This document shows positions 34,314 through 44,264 of a DNA stretch of 64,000 nucleotides, piece by piece. The notes under the pieces were generated by a model, which was not told the origin of the DNA, searched no databases, and saw nothing but the letters and a program-made list of their open reading frames with translations. Position 1 is the first letter of the stretch. The number at the start of each line of letters is the position of its first letter. Position numbers and translations under genes: made by a program. Source of the DNA: Henriciella sp. (GTDB taxonomy: Bacteria > Pseudomonadota > Alphaproteobacteria > Caulobacterales > Hyphomonadaceae); contig NZ_JAPYRE010000001.1 of NCBI RefSeq assembly GCF_029936995.1, positions 496,001 through 560,000 of the forward strand, given 5' to 3'.

Positions 34314-35825
34314 TCAGACGGTTTGCGGGGTCTTCTCCGTAACCGGTGCGGCGTTGGGCTTATAGTCGCCATCGGCACGGACTTTCTCCCACGCCTTTCG
34401 GACACCTGCCTCATAGTCTGGATGGACCTTCTTGAATTCGGCCAGCTGGCGTTCGCAGATCTCATCGGGCACGGCGCCCCACGTGCCGGCGATGTTCATG
34501 AAAAGGCGTTCCTTTTCGTCATCCTCGAGCACTTTCTCGAAGAGGGTGCGGACCTGGCTGTAATCATCTTCCTTGCGATGGTTGTAGCGGTCGGCATCGC
34601 CGGAGATTTTCAAGGGCGGTTCCTGGGCTTCCGGCACCTCGGCCGGCCCCTTGAAGGAGTTTGGTTCGTAATAGGCATTCGGATCGCCCGTTGCGATGCC
34701 ACCATAGACGTTCATCTCGCCATCCTTGTGATAGTGATGAACCGGGCATTTCGGACGGTTGACCGGAATTTGCTCATAATGCGTGCCGAGACGATAGCGG
34801 TGGGCGTCGGCATAGGAGAAGATGCGCGACTGGAGCATCTTGTCCGGTGACCATGAAATACCGGGCACGATGTTCGACGGCGCGAAGGCGGCGTTCTCGA
34901 TCTCGGCGAAATAGTTTTCCGGGTTCCGGTTGAGCTCGAAATAGCCCACATCAATTGGCGGGAAATCGGCGTGTGGCCAGACCTTGGTCAGGTCGAAGGG
35001 GTTGAAGTCGCATTTTTCCGCGTCTTCCTCGGCCATCACCTGGATCTGGAATTTCCAGCGCGGGAACTGGCCATTCTCGATCGCATTGAAGAGCCGCTCC
35101 TGATAGCCTTCGCGGGTCTTGCCGACGATCTCTTCCGCCTCGTCATTGGTGTAGTGTTCATGACCCTGTTCGGTCTTGAAGTGGAACTTCACCCAGTAGC
35201 GCTCGCCCTTCTCGTTCCAGAGTGAATAAGTGTGAGAGCCATAGCCGTTCATGTGCATGGGGCTGACAGGCAGGCCACGGTCAGACATGAGGATTGTGAC
35301 CTGGTGGAGGCTTTCGGGGCTGTGTGACCAGAAGTCCCACATCGCGGTAGGCGAGCGCATGTTCGTCTTTGGGTGGCGTTTCTGGGTATGGATGAAGTCC
35401 GGAAACTTGTACGGGTCACGGACAAAAAAGACTGGCGTGTTATTGCCGACCAGATCCCAGTTGCCTTCCTCGGTGTAGAATTTCAGCGCAAATCCGCGCA
35501 CGTCACGTTCATGGTCCGCCGCACCGCGTTCGCCTGCGACCGTGGAGAAACGGGAAATCATCGGCGTCTTTGCGCCGGGCTGAAGGCATTTGGCCTTGGT
35601 ATACTTTGAAATATCGCCCGTGATGACAAGTTCACCATGTGCGCCCCAGCCCTTGGCGTGAACGGTGCGCTCGGGGATACGTTCGCGGTTCTGGTGGGCC
35701 AGCTTTTCCAGAAGCTGATAATCCTGCATGAGAAGCGGGCCGCGCTCGCCGGCCGTGATTGAGTCCTGATTGTTCGGCCACGGTGCACCGGCCGTTGTTG
35801 TCAGTTTCTTGTTCTCGTCAGTCAT
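34314..35825 (-). CDS. katA: Clade 3 (small-subunit) haem catalase
   Basis: The 503-residue length fits small-subunit catalases. Catalytic His56 lies in [16 protein letters not shown]; the Asn follows in [20 protein letters not shown]; the proximal Tyr haem ligand is in [20 protein letters not shown]. These blocks and the [16 protein letters not shown] segment leave no doubt about the family. It decomposes hydrogen peroxide in the cytoplasm. The start at 35825 follows an AAGGAG site. Fifty bases upstream is a perfect inverted repeat that may be an operator for a peroxide or iron-responsive regulator. Confidence 0.97.
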   Translation of the reverse strand: MTDENKKLTTTAGAPWPNNQDSITAGERGPLLMQDYQLLEKLAHQNRERIPERTVHAKGWGAHGELVITGDISKYTKAKCLQPGAKTPMISRFSTVAGERGAADHERDVRGFALKFYTEEGNWDLVGNNTPVFFVRDPYKFPDFIHTQKRHPKTNMRSPTAMWDFWSHSPESLHQVTILMSDRGLPVSPMHMNGYGSHTYSLWNEKGERYWVKFHFKTEQGHEHYTNDEAEEIVGKTREGYQERLFNAIENGQFPRWKFQIQVMAEEDAEKCDFNPFDLTKVWPHADFPPIDVGYFELNRNPENYFAEIENAAFAPSNIVPGISWSPDKMLQSRIFSYADAHRYRLGTHYEQIPVNRPKCPVHHYHKDGEMNVYGGIATGDPNAYYEPNSFKGPAEVPEAQEPPLKISGDADRYNHRKEDDYSQVRTLFEKVLEDDEKERLFMNIAGTWGAVPDEICERQLAEFKKVHPDYEAGVRKAWEKVRADGDYKPNAAPVTEKTPQTV

Positions 35826-35873
35826 GGGGGCAGCTCCTTCTTGTTCGGAAACTGGGAAACGCCCAACGCGTCT

Positions 35874-35893
35874 TATTCTTTCCATTAAGAATA
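35874..35893. promoter_or_regulatory. Palindrome upstream of katA
   Basis: TATTCTT and AAGAATA are perfect 7-bp arms 6 bases apart, about 49 bases before the katA start codon and near the end of the flavoprotein gene. It has the shape of a dimeric repressor or OxyR/PerR-type site, but does not match an OxyR ATAG-N7-CTAT consensus well. Confidence 0.5.
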
Positions 35894-35912
35894 GATAAGC
35901 GCGCCATAGCTT

Positions 35913-37115
35913 TTATTGATGGGTGGCAAGTGCCTCACCCGCTGCTGCCGCGCTCGCCCAGGCCCACTGGAAATTGTAGCCGCCGAGCCAGCCGGTGACG
36001 TCGACGCATTCGCCGATGAAGTAGAGCCCCGGCTGGTTCCTGCTTTCCATCGTGCGCGACGACAGGCCATCAGTGTTTATGCCGCCAGCCGTAACCTCTG
36101 CTGTGCGCCAGCCTTCGGTGCCGGTCGGCGTGACCTTCCAGTGCTTGAGAGCGAGATTGATGGTTTCGATGTCATTGTTTGAGAGGTTGGCGAGTTGTTT
36201 GCTGCCGGGAATGCCGGGCCAGCCGGCCACGAGATCGGCGAGCCGGGCGGGCAGCCATGTGGCCAGCCATGTGCGTAGAGTGGTTTTCGGGGAGGCGTCT
36301 CTCGCTTCGCCCAGGACGTCAGGCACGTGCCAGCCGGGGGCAAGGTCGATCTGTACGGGCTCGGTCTCGCGCCAGTATGAAGAGACTTGCAGCATGGCCG
36401 GCCCGGAGAGACCGCGATGGGTAAACAGCATCGCCTCATGGAAATCAGGGCCGCGGTCTGCATGGGCATCGACAGGGGTGGAGACGCCGGACAGCGACGA
36501 GAAGGTGTCCTTGAGCTGCCCGCTGAAGGTGAAAGGCACGAGGGCAGGCCGGGGCGTTATGACTTCATGGCCAAACTGGCGGGCCAGCTCATAGGCAAGA
36601 CCGCTGGCCCCCATTTTCGGGATGGAAAGACCGCCCGTGGCGACGACTAGCTTCTGCGCGCTGACGTCCCCTGCGCTGGTGCGGAGATGATAACGGCCAT
36701 TCCTGTGGCCGACTTCTGAAACTTCGGTCTCCAGCCAGAGCTCGCCGTTTGCCGCGTCCAGTTCGTCGAGCAGCATCCGGATGATGGCGCCGCTCTTCTG
36801 GTCGCAGAAAAGCTGGCCGAGCGTTTTCTCGTGCCAGGTCAGGTCGTGGCGGGCGACGAGGTCGCAGAAATCCCAGGGGGTGTAGCGCGCAAGCGCCGAC
36901 TTGGCGAAGTGCGGATTGCCGGAAATGAAGTTGGCCGGTTCGGTGTGGATATTGGTGAAGTTGCATCGCCCGCCGCCGGAGATGCGGACTTTCTCGGCCG
37001 GCTTTTTCGCATGGTCGATGACCAGTACGGACCGGCCGTGCACGCCCGCCCGCGCCCCACAAAAAAGGCCGGCGGCTCCGGCCCCCAGAATTACGGTGTG
37101 GTATTCATGTGCCAG
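35913..37115 (-). CDS. NAD(P)/FAD-dependent oxidoreductase of the HI0933 (BaiN/RdsA) family; start codon non-canonical or frame shifted
   Basis: The conserved FAD-binding strand TVILGAGAAGLFCGARAGVH precedes a core of KVRISGGGRCNFTNIH and GGLSIPKMGASGLAYELARQ and ends with the family's block YFIGECVDVTGWLGGYNFQWAWASA. The frame is open from this Rossmann motif to the end, but no ATG, GTG or TTG occurs between the upstream in-frame stop and the motif; only ATT (37118) and CTG (37115) fit the GAGGGA ribosome site by spacing. Starting at the GTG at 37043 would delete the FAD loop. The family reduces quinone or carotenoid-like substrates with unknown specificity. A one-base deletion that separates an ATG at 37108 from the frame is the alternative explanation. 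Confidence 0.85.
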   Translation of the reverse strand: MAHEYHTVILGAGAAGLFCGARAGVHGRSVLVIDHAKKPAEKVRISGGGRCNFTNIHTEPANFISGNPHFAKSALARYTPWDFCDLVARHDLTWHEKTLGQLFCDQKSGAIIRMLLDELDAANGELWLETEVSEVGHRNGRYHLRTSAGDVSAQKLVVATGGLSIPKMGASGLAYELARQFGHEVITPRPALVPFTFSGQLKDTFSSLSGVSTPVDAHADRGPDFHEAMLFTHRGLSGPAMLQVSSYWRETEPVQIDLAPGWHVPDVLGEARDASPKTTLRTWLATWLPARLADLVAGWPGIPGSKQLANLSNNDIETINLALKHWKVTPTGTEGWRTAEVTAGGINTDGLSSRTMESRNQPGLYFIGECVDVTGWLGGYNFQWAWASAAAAGEALATHQ

Positions 37116-37209
37116 AATTAAATTCCCTCAAAAAGTCCAATTCCCGCCCTGTTGGCGGCACGCAATCTTCCTGTAAAGATAATAGCGTGGAGAGGGAGGA
37201 GAGTCGCAC

Positions 37210-40200
37210 ATGGCTGGCAACACTTACAGGGCACGGGGGCTAATTCTTGCAGGTTTGCTGAGCGCGCTTGCCGCATGTGGCGGAAATGACGATCCACCGA
37301 CGACGATTCCGGAAGAAGCCGGCGGCCAGGTTGTCGAGCGTTCGCGCGCCGACCGTGTGGCGGCTGAGCAGCGCCAGGAGGAACGCCAGCGCCTCGCGGC
37401 ACAGGAAACCAACGCGTTTGCCTATTTCCGCTATGCCCCGGATACAAGCGGCGACCAGCCGCGGGCCTGTCTGGTTTTCTCCAAACCGCTGGACCCCGGC
37501 ACTGACTACTCCACCTATATCGAGATGCGTCCCGCCGTGCGCCCGGCCTATAGCGTCGAGGGCCGGGAGCTCTGCCTTGAGGGGCTCGATTTCGCACGCT
37601 CCTATACCGCGACAATCCTTGAGGGCCTGCCCTCCGATGGCGGCGAGGAGATTTCGCGGGAAGAAGACGTCCAGATCAGCTTCGAGGATCGCCCGCCCTA
37701 TGTCGGATTCCAGGGCTCCGGGGTTATCCTGCCGCGCGAGAATGCCGATGGCCTGGCCATCGAGACGGTGAATGTCGAGAATGTCGAGGTCACGGTTTAT
37801 CGCGTGAATGATCGTGCGCTGGCCTTTAAGGAGATCAGCCAGGGCGAATCCGCGCCGCAGGGGCGCTATTCGTATCTGTATGGCGATGACGATCCGCGCG
37901 ATGTGTCGTCGGAAGTCTGGTCGGGGACGATGGCGGTGGACAATGTTACCAATGCGCCCGTGACGACGGTGTTTCCGCTGCCGGATGTCATCGGCCAGCT
38001 GAAGCCCGGTTCCTATTTCGTCGAGCTTCAGGACGCGCGCGATATCAGCGACCGGGATGGCCCGGCAGCTTCTGCGCGGCGCTGGATCATGCTGACCGAT
38101 CTGGCCCTGACCGGCTATCGCGGCGAGAACGGTCTCGATGTGACCCTGCGGTCGCTTCAGGATGGGGAGATCCTGGCGAATACGCGCGTGCAGCTGATCG
38201 CTTTCAACAATGAGATCCTCGCCGAGGCGGACACCGATGAGAGTGGCCGCGTGCGCTTTGGTGCGCCGCTGCTGGAAGGCGAGGGGAATCTCGCCCCGCG
38301 CATGGTCATGGCTTTCGGGGCCAAGGGCGATCTTGCCGTGCTGGACCTCAGCCGGGCGCCGATCGACCTGTCGGAGCAGAATACGGGGGGGCGGACCACA
38401 CCCGGCCCGGTGGATGGCTATGTCTATGCCGAGCGTGGCATCTTCCGGCCCGGCGAGACGGTGCATCTGACAACGCTTATGCGCGACCGGGCAGGCAAGG
38501 CCATCGAGAACCGTGCGGGCAGCCTTATCGTCTATCGCCCCAACGGGCTTGAGGCCGACCGTTACCGCTTCCCGAATGCGGAAGGCGGGGCTGTGCAATG
38601 GGATTACAAACTTTCAGACAGTGCCTCGCGCGGTATGTGGCGCGCCGTGCTCGACATTGACGGGGCAGGCGAGGCCGGCAGCTTGCGTTTTGCGGTCGAG
38701 GACTTTGTGCCCCAGCGCATTGCTGTCGAACTGGAGACCGATGAAGAGACCCCTGTCCGTGCAGGTGGAACGCGCGAGATCGCCGTCGATTCCCGTTTCC
38801 TCTATGGCGCGCCGGGCGCGGGCCTGACCGTCAAGGCGCAGGCGCGTATCGAGCGGGATCCGAGTCCGTTCGAGGCATTCGAAGGTTTCGAGTTCGGGCG
38901 TCACGATGAGAGTTTCAGTGAAGAGATTCTCGAACTCGACGACCAGACAACGGACGGGGCTGGCAAGGCCACACTGCGCCTGTCGCCTGGAAGCAAGGCC
39001 CGCGACGCCGAGCGGCCTTTGCGGTTGAACGCCAATGTGAGCGTGCTGGAGCCGGGCGGACGCGCGGTGACGGAGAGTGTGCGTATCCCGTACCGCCCGC
39101 GCGACCTCTATGTCGGCATAAGCGAGGATTTCGATGGCCGCGCCGAACACGGCAAGCCGGTGAGTTTCGAGATCGCCGCCGTCGATGCAGCAGGCAGCGT
39201 CACAGAGACCGGGTTGAACTGGAAAGTGCTGGCGATCGACTACCACTATGACTGGTACCGTGAAGATGGCCGCTGGCGCTGGCGCCGGTCGCGTACGGTG
39301 AGCACGGTCAATGAAGGCGTCGTCGAGACTGGCGGCACGACCCAGTCCATCAGTGTGAACGGGCTTGATTATGGCGAGCATGAGCTGATCGTCACAGCAG
39401 AGGGTAGCCCTGCTGCAGCGAGTACGGATTTCCGTGTCGGTTGGGGCGGCTCTGTCTCCGATGAGGGGGTCGAGGCGCCTGACCGTGTGCAGGTCATGGT
39501 GGAAAAGCAGAAAGTGGTGCCCGGCCGTCCCGCGGCGATCACCGTGGTCCCGCCCTATGATGGCGAGGCCCAGATTGTCGTGGCAACAGACGAGATCTTG
39601 TCTGTGGAGACGCGGGATGTTTCCGCTGAGGGCACGCAGTTCACCCTGCCTGTAACGGAAGAGTGGGGCGAGGGCGCGTATGTGATGGTCAATGTCTATA
39701 CCCCGCGCGACCCGGTCGTGCAGTCCAGACCGCGCCGGGCCGTCGGGGTCGGCTATGTGCCGGTCGATATGGAAGACCGCACCTTCGAGCTTGAGATCGA
39801 CGCGCCGGAGATCGTGCGTCCGCGCCGGGAGCAGACGGTCGAGGTGGATATCTCCGGCGGGCCGCGTGAGGGTGTCTATCTCACGCTGGCGGCCGTCGAT
39901 GAAGGCATCCTGCGCCTGACCAAGTATGACAGCCCTGATCCGGTGTCGCACTATTTCGGGAAGAAGGCGCTCGGCGTTGATATCTTTGATGATTATGGCC
40001 GCCTGCTTGATCCGAATATGGGCCTGCCGGCGGAAGTGCGCACGGGCGGTGACCAGCTTGGCGGGGAAGGTCTGACCGTCGTGCCGACGAAGACAGTCGC
40101 GCTATTCTCAGGGCTGGTCGATGTCGGCCGGTCGGGCAAGGCCGAGGTCACGTTCGATATTCCCGAGTTCAACGGCGAGCTGCGTCTCATGGCGGTCGCC

Positions 40201-42168
40201 TGGTCGCAGACCGGACTTGGCGCGGCGAGCCAGCCCATGACAGTGCGCGATGAGGCACCTTCCGAGCTGATCCTGCCGCGTTTCCTCGCGCCGGGTGATG
40301 AGGCGCTGGCCACCGTCTCCATCGACAATATCGAGCTTCAGGATGGCACATTCACCGCCGCTCTCGATGTCTCGCAACCGCTGGACGTGCCGGCGACGGA
40401 AGTGTCGCGTACCATTCCCAATGGGCAGCGTGCCGATGAAGGCGTCCTGATTACCTCAGACGGGCTGGGCGTGTCGGATGTGCGCCTGAGCGTCGATGGG
40501 CCTGAAGGCTATTCGGTCTCGCGCGATTACAGGATACAGTCCCGTTCGCCCTGGCTGCCGGCGACCAGCATTTCGACGGCCCTGATGGAACCGGGTGACA
40601 GCTGGTCGATCCCGGATAACATACTGGCGGATTATGTTGCTGACAGCGCCGAGGTGACGGTCACTTTCTCGTCGCTGCCGCTGGATGCGAACGCGCTCTA
40701 CGCCTCGCTTTCGAGCTATCCCTATGGTTGCACCGAGCAGACGGTCAGCCGGGCCATGCCGCTTCTCTACTCTGACGAGCTTGTGGCCATGGGCGCCGAT
40801 ACAGACGCGCGCGAGCCTGCGCGCAATCAGGTGCAGGCGGCGGTGACACGTGTGCTGAACCGCCAGTCCAATGATGGTGCTTTCGGGCTGTGGCGCGAGG
40901 GCGACCGCAATGCTTCGCCCTGGCTCGGTGCCTATACGGCCGACTTCCTCTACCGGGCCGATGCGGAAGGATATGAAGTGCCGCAGGAAGCGCTCGAGCG
41001 GGCCTATCAGTCGCTGCGCCAGACCGCGCAGGGCGATGCCTGGCGGGTCTATGGCTATGAAACGAATGTCTGGGAAGGCGAAGGCCATGTCGATACCGAA
41101 GACAGGCTGATGCGCCGCTCTGCGGCCTATGCGCTTTATGTGCTGGCCAAGGCGGGCAAGGCGGATATGAGCCGCCTGCGCTATCTCCATGACCGTGAAC
41201 TGGACGAGATGGAAAGCCCGCTGGCGCGGGCGCACCTGGCCGCGGCGCTCTCCTATATGGGCGACCGCTCACGTGCGTTCAGCGCATTCGATGCTGCTGA
41301 GGAGGCACTTGGCTACACCAATAATGGCGACTACTATCAGACACCGCTTCGGGACCTGACGGGTGTTCTGGCACTGGCGGCCGAAACCGGGTTCAATGAG
41401 CATGTGTCGCGTCTGGCCCGGCGTCTCGGGGAGGATACCCCGGACCCGAGCGAGCTGTCGACACAGGAGAAAGCCTTCGCGCTGCTGGCGGTCGACGGGA
41501 TGACCAGTGATGAGGCTGATGGTCTTCGTATCAGTGTCGACGGGCTTGGGCGCGGCAATGACAATGACCGGCGCTACATGCTGAATGCGGCGCAGGCGAC
41601 CAGCGATGTGAGCTTTACGCTTGGCGGCAATTCCGCAGCCATGTTCCGCACCGTGATGGTGCGCGGCCAGCCCTCGAGCGCGCCGCCGGCTGTCTCCTCG
41701 AAGCTGAAGGTGGCGAAGAAACTGCGCACCATGACAGGCAGTCAGGTAGATACAGGCCGCGTGCGGCAGGGCGACCAGATTATTGTCGCGGTGGAGCTGA
41801 CACCCGAGCAGCGCCGGACGAACCCGGTCATCATCGCAGACCTCCTGCCAGCCGGCTTCGAGATCGAGACAGTGTTGAAACCCGCGGATGGCGCGCGTGA
41901 AGATGGGCCTGACGGGGCATTTTCATGGCTTGGTGAAATCGACCAGGCGAATACGGCCGAAGCCCGCGATGACCGCTTCGTGGCGGCGGTCGATGTGCGG
42001 GACGACCCGGTGCGGCTTGCCTATGTCGCGCGGGCCGTGACGCCGGGGGCCTACGTCATGCCGGGCGTCAATGCCGAGGACATGTACCGGCCAGATGTCT
42101 TTGCCCGCTCCGCGCCGGGCCGGCTGACGATCGAGACGCAGAGCGCAGGCACTGGCGGACAGAGATGA
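37210..42168 (+). CDS. Bacterial alpha-2-macroglobulin-type lipoprotein (YfhM-like)
   Basis: The 1652-residue protein has a lipoprotein signal with Cys23 (LLSALAAC), then long beta-rich macroglobulin domains, and the thioester motif GCTEQ with Cys about residue 1174 (SSYPYGCTEQTVSRAMPLL), followed by the helical alpha/alpha-barrel thioester domain (AVTRVLNRQSNDGAFGLWRE). In this family the thioester captures attacking proteases. It should be tethered in the periplasm. The neighbour pbpC, 8 bases downstream, repairs peptidoglycan, a pairing seen widely. The ATG at 37210 follows a GGAGAG site. Confidence 0.95.
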   Translation: MAGNTYRARGLILAGLLSALAACGGNDDPPTTIPEEAGGQVVERSRADRVAAEQRQEERQRLAAQETNAFAYFRYAPDTSGDQPRACLVFSKPLDPGTDYSTYIEMRPAVRPAYSVEGRELCLEGLDFARSYTATILEGLPSDGGEEISREEDVQISFEDRPPYVGFQGSGVILPRENADGLAIETVNVENVEVTVYRVNDRALAFKEISQGESAPQGRYSYLYGDDDPRDVSSEVWSGTMAVDNVTNAPVTTVFPLPDVIGQLKPGSYFVELQDARDISDRDGPAASARRWIMLTDLALTGYRGENGLDVTLRSLQDGEILANTRVQLIAFNNEILAEADTDESGRVRFGAPLLEGEGNLAPRMVMAFGAKGDLAVLDLSRAPIDLSEQNTGGRTTPGPVDGYVYAERGIFRPGETVHLTTLMRDRAGKAIENRAGSLIVYRPNGLEADRYRFPNAEGGAVQWDYKLSDSASRGMWRAVLDIDGAGEAGSLRFAVEDFVPQRIAVELETDEETPVRAGGTREIAVDSRFLYGAPGAGLTVKAQARIERDPSPFEAFEGFEFGRHDESFSEEILELDDQTTDGAGKATLRLSPGSKARDAERPLRLNANVSVLEPGGRAVTESVRIPYRPRDLYVGISEDFDGRAEHGKPVSFEIAAVDAAGSVTETGLNWKVLAIDYHYDWYREDGRWRWRRSRTVSTVNEGVVETGGTTQSISVNGLDYGEHELIVTAEGSPAAASTDFRVGWGGSVSDEGVEAPDRVQVMVEKQKVVPGRPAAITVVPPYDGEAQIVVATDEILSVETRDVSAEGTQFTLPVTEEWGEGAYVMVNVYTPRDPVVQSRPRRAVGVGYVPVDMEDRTFELEIDAPEIVRPRREQTVEVDISGGPREGVYLTLAAVDEGILRLTKYDSPDPVSHYFGKKALGVDIFDDYGRLLDPNMGLPAEVRTGGDQLGGEGLTVVPTKTVALFSGLVDVGRSGKAEVTFDIPEFNGELRLMAVAWSQTGLGAASQPMTVRDEAPSELILPRFLAPGDEALATVSIDNIELQDGTFTAALDVSQPLDVPATEVSRTIPNGQRADEGVLITSDGLGVSDVRLSVDGPEGYSVSRDYRIQSRSPWLPATSISTALMEPGDSWSIPDNILADYVADSAEVTVTFSSLPLDANALYASLSSYPYGCTEQTVSRAMPLLYSDELVAMGADTDAREPARNQVQAAVTRVLNRQSNDGAFGLWREGDRNASPWLGAYTADFLYRADAEGYEVPQEALERAYQSLRQTAQGDAWRVYGYETNVWEGEGHVDTEDRLMRRSAAYALYVLAKAGKADMSRLRYLHDRELDEMESPLARAHLAAALSYMGDRSRAFSAFDAAEEALGYTNNGDYYQTPLRDLTGVLALAAETGFNEHVSRLARRLGEDTPDPSELSTQEKAFALLAVDGMTSDEADGLRISVDGLGRGNDNDRRYMLNAAQATSDVSFTLGGNSAAMFRTVMVRGQPSSAPPAVSSKLKVAKKLRTMTGSQVDTGRVRQGDQIIVAVELTPEQRRTNPVIIADLLPAGFEIETVLKPADGAREDGPDGAFSWLGEIDQANTAEARDDRFVAAVDVRDDPVRLAYVARAVTPGAYVMPGVNAEDMYRPDVFARSAPGRLTIETQSAGTGGQR

Positions 42169-42178
42169 GGCGAGTGTG

Positions 42179-44242
42179 ATGAGATGGGTGAAGTGGCTCG
42201 CGATTGCCTTTGCGGCATTGCTGGCTGCCACCCTTGCGCTCGACCGGATCTTTCCGCCACCGCTTGAGAGAGGAGCGGTTGTCTCGAGCCTTGTGACCGA
42301 CAGGGACGGGCGGCCTTTGCGGGCAATCTCCACACCGGATCACTACTGGCGGTTCAGGGCCGAGCTTGACGAGATTGACCCGGTTTTCATCGAGGCCCTG
42401 CTGGAGGTTGAGGACCAGCGCTTCTGGGGCCATCACGGGGTAGACAGGATTGGCATGGTCCGCGCGGTCTGGAGTTCGGCAAAAGCAGGCCGCATCGTCT
42501 CGGGTGGTTCGACCATAACCATGCAGACCGCCCGCCTGCTGGAGCCGCGCCCGCGCACGATCCCGTCCAAACTGATCGAGATGTTCCGCGCCCACCAGAT
42601 CGAGGCACGACTGTCGAAGGAGGAAATCCTTGAGCTCTATCTGACGCTGACGCCCTATGGCGGCAATATCGAGGGGCTTCGTGCGGCGAGCTGGCACTAT
42701 TTTGGCCGCGGGCCGGACCGGCTGTCGGACGACCAGATCGCTCTGTTGATCGCGTTGCCGCAGAGCCCAGAGGTACGCCGCCCGGACCTTCGCCCCAAGG
42801 GCGCGGATGCCGGCCGCAAGGCGATTGTCTCCAAGCTGGAACGGCTCGGCTATCTGGATGCGGCCCGCGCCGAGGAGGCGCGCACCTCACATATGCCGAC
42901 GGGGGAACATGCTTTTCCATCCCGCGCCTGGCATGCCACATCGCAGGCGGCTGAAGGCGTGTCCGGCGACGTGCGTTCGACCCTCGACTCGCGGTTGCAG
43001 GCAGAGCTTGAAGGGCTTGCACGCGAGCATGCGAGGACCTTCGGAGATGAAACGCAGGTCGCCATGCTGGTCGTCGATATTCCGACACGCGCGGTGCGGG
43101 CGGCTGTCGGGTCGGCCTCGCGGGATATTCCGGGCGGCTGGCTGGACCTTACCGCGCAGGCGCGTTCTCCCGGCTCGACACTGAAGCCCTTCATCTATGC
43201 CATGACCTTCGATGACGGGTCGGCTGCGCCGGATACACGGATTGCTGACCTGCCAAAGCGCTTCGATTCCTACCAGCCGGACAATTTCGACCGGATGTTC
43301 CGCGGTGATGTGCGCGTTTCCGATGCGCTCCAGCATTCCCTGAATGTCCCGGCTGTCCTGGCGCTGGACCGGATCGGGCCGGAGCGGTTTGCCGCGACAC
43401 TGGCGCTGGCCGGTGCACCGCCGCGTATCTCGCGCGGGGCAGACAGGGAGCCAGGGCTCGCCCTGGCACTTGGCGGGGCCGGGATGACGGCGCGGGAACT
43501 GGCTGTGCTCTACGCCGCGCTGGGCGATGATGGTCATGCCAAGCCGCTGGTCTGGCGTGCAGACCAGGAGGCACGGATGCGAGCCGCACGTGGTTACCGC
43601 CTGATGAGTCCGGACAGTGCAGAAAAGATCCTGCGTATCCTGCGGAATGCACCCGCACCGGCTGGGCGCATGCCGGGACGGCTGACGGCGAATGCGCCTC
43701 AGATCGCCTTCAAGACAGGCACGTCCTATGGCTTCCGGGATGCCTGGGCGGCAGGCGTTTCCGGCGATCATGCCATCGTGGTCTGGGTGGGCCGGGCCGA
43801 TGGCGCACCGCGTCCAGGGGTCACGGGACGCAAGGCGGCCCTGCCAGTCCTGTTCGAAGCAGCCGACCGGGCCGCCTATCATCTCGGCAAGGGCGGAGGT
43901 GCCAGGACACGGCTGATGAGCGAACAGCCCGCAGAGGCGAAGGGAGCGCTGGCCCGTTTTGAACGTGGCAGCCATGCGCCAGAAATCCTGTTTCCGCCCA
44001 AGGACGCCGAGCTCTGGTCCGGCGCGATCAATGGCAAGCCCTCGCCGCCTTTCGTGCTGGCCGGACGCGGGGAGGGCAGGCTGGACTGGTATGTCGACGG
44101 GAAGCCGTGTGAGACAGATGATGCAGGCCTGCCTGTCTGGCAGCCGGAACGCTCCGGTTTCTATCGTGTGAGTGCTGTCGACGCCGCAGGGCGTGAGTCG
44201 AGCGTGAAGGTCCGCGTCATTGGCGCAGGATCAGCAGGCTAG
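42179..44242 (+). CDS. pbpC: Penicillin-binding protein 1C
   Basis: One N-terminal membrane span (residues about 5-22) precedes a glycosyltransferase domain with catalytic EVEDQRFWGHHGVDRIGMVR and GGSTITMQTARLL, then the transpeptidase domain with SPGSTLKPFI (Ser-x-x-Lys), SLNVPA (Ser-x-Asn) and FKTGTSYGFRD (Lys-Thr-Gly). The last 90 residues form the C-terminal beta domain of PBP1C (EILFPPKDAELWS). It polymerises and may cross-link peptidoglycan, and with the alpha-2-macroglobulin protein makes an envelope-repair pair. ATG at 42179 preferred (GAGG six bases ahead); a GTG three bases earlier is possible. Confidence 0.94.
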   Translation: MRWVKWLAIAFAALLAATLALDRIFPPPLERGAVVSSLVTDRDGRPLRAISTPDHYWRFRAELDEIDPVFIEALLEVEDQRFWGHHGVDRIGMVRAVWSSAKAGRIVSGGSTITMQTARLLEPRPRTIPSKLIEMFRAHQIEARLSKEEILELYLTLTPYGGNIEGLRAASWHYFGRGPDRLSDDQIALLIALPQSPEVRRPDLRPKGADAGRKAIVSKLERLGYLDAARAEEARTSHMPTGEHAFPSRAWHATSQAAEGVSGDVRSTLDSRLQAELEGLAREHARTFGDETQVAMLVVDIPTRAVRAAVGSASRDIPGGWLDLTAQARSPGSTLKPFIYAMTFDDGSAAPDTRIADLPKRFDSYQPDNFDRMFRGDVRVSDALQHSLNVPAVLALDRIGPERFAATLALAGAPPRISRGADREPGLALALGGAGMTARELAVLYAALGDDGHAKPLVWRADQEARMRAARGYRLMSPDSAEKILRILRNAPAPAGRMPGRLTANAPQIAFKTGTSYGFRDAWAAGVSGDHAIVVWVGRADGAPRPGVTGRKAALPVLFEAADRAAYHLGKGGGARTRLMSEQPAEAKGALARFERGSHAPEILFPPKDAELWSGAINGKPSPPFVLAGRGEGRLDWYVDGKPCETDDAGLPVWQPERSGFYRVSAVDAAGRESSVKVRVIGAGSAG

Positions 44243-44264
44243 AGGGCGGGACTGCCCGACGAAA

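Noticed and set aside
35913-37043. GTG at 37043 as the start of the HI0933-type flavoprotein
   Set aside because: It would remove the conserved GAGAAGL FAD-binding loop that is encoded in the same frame just upstream.
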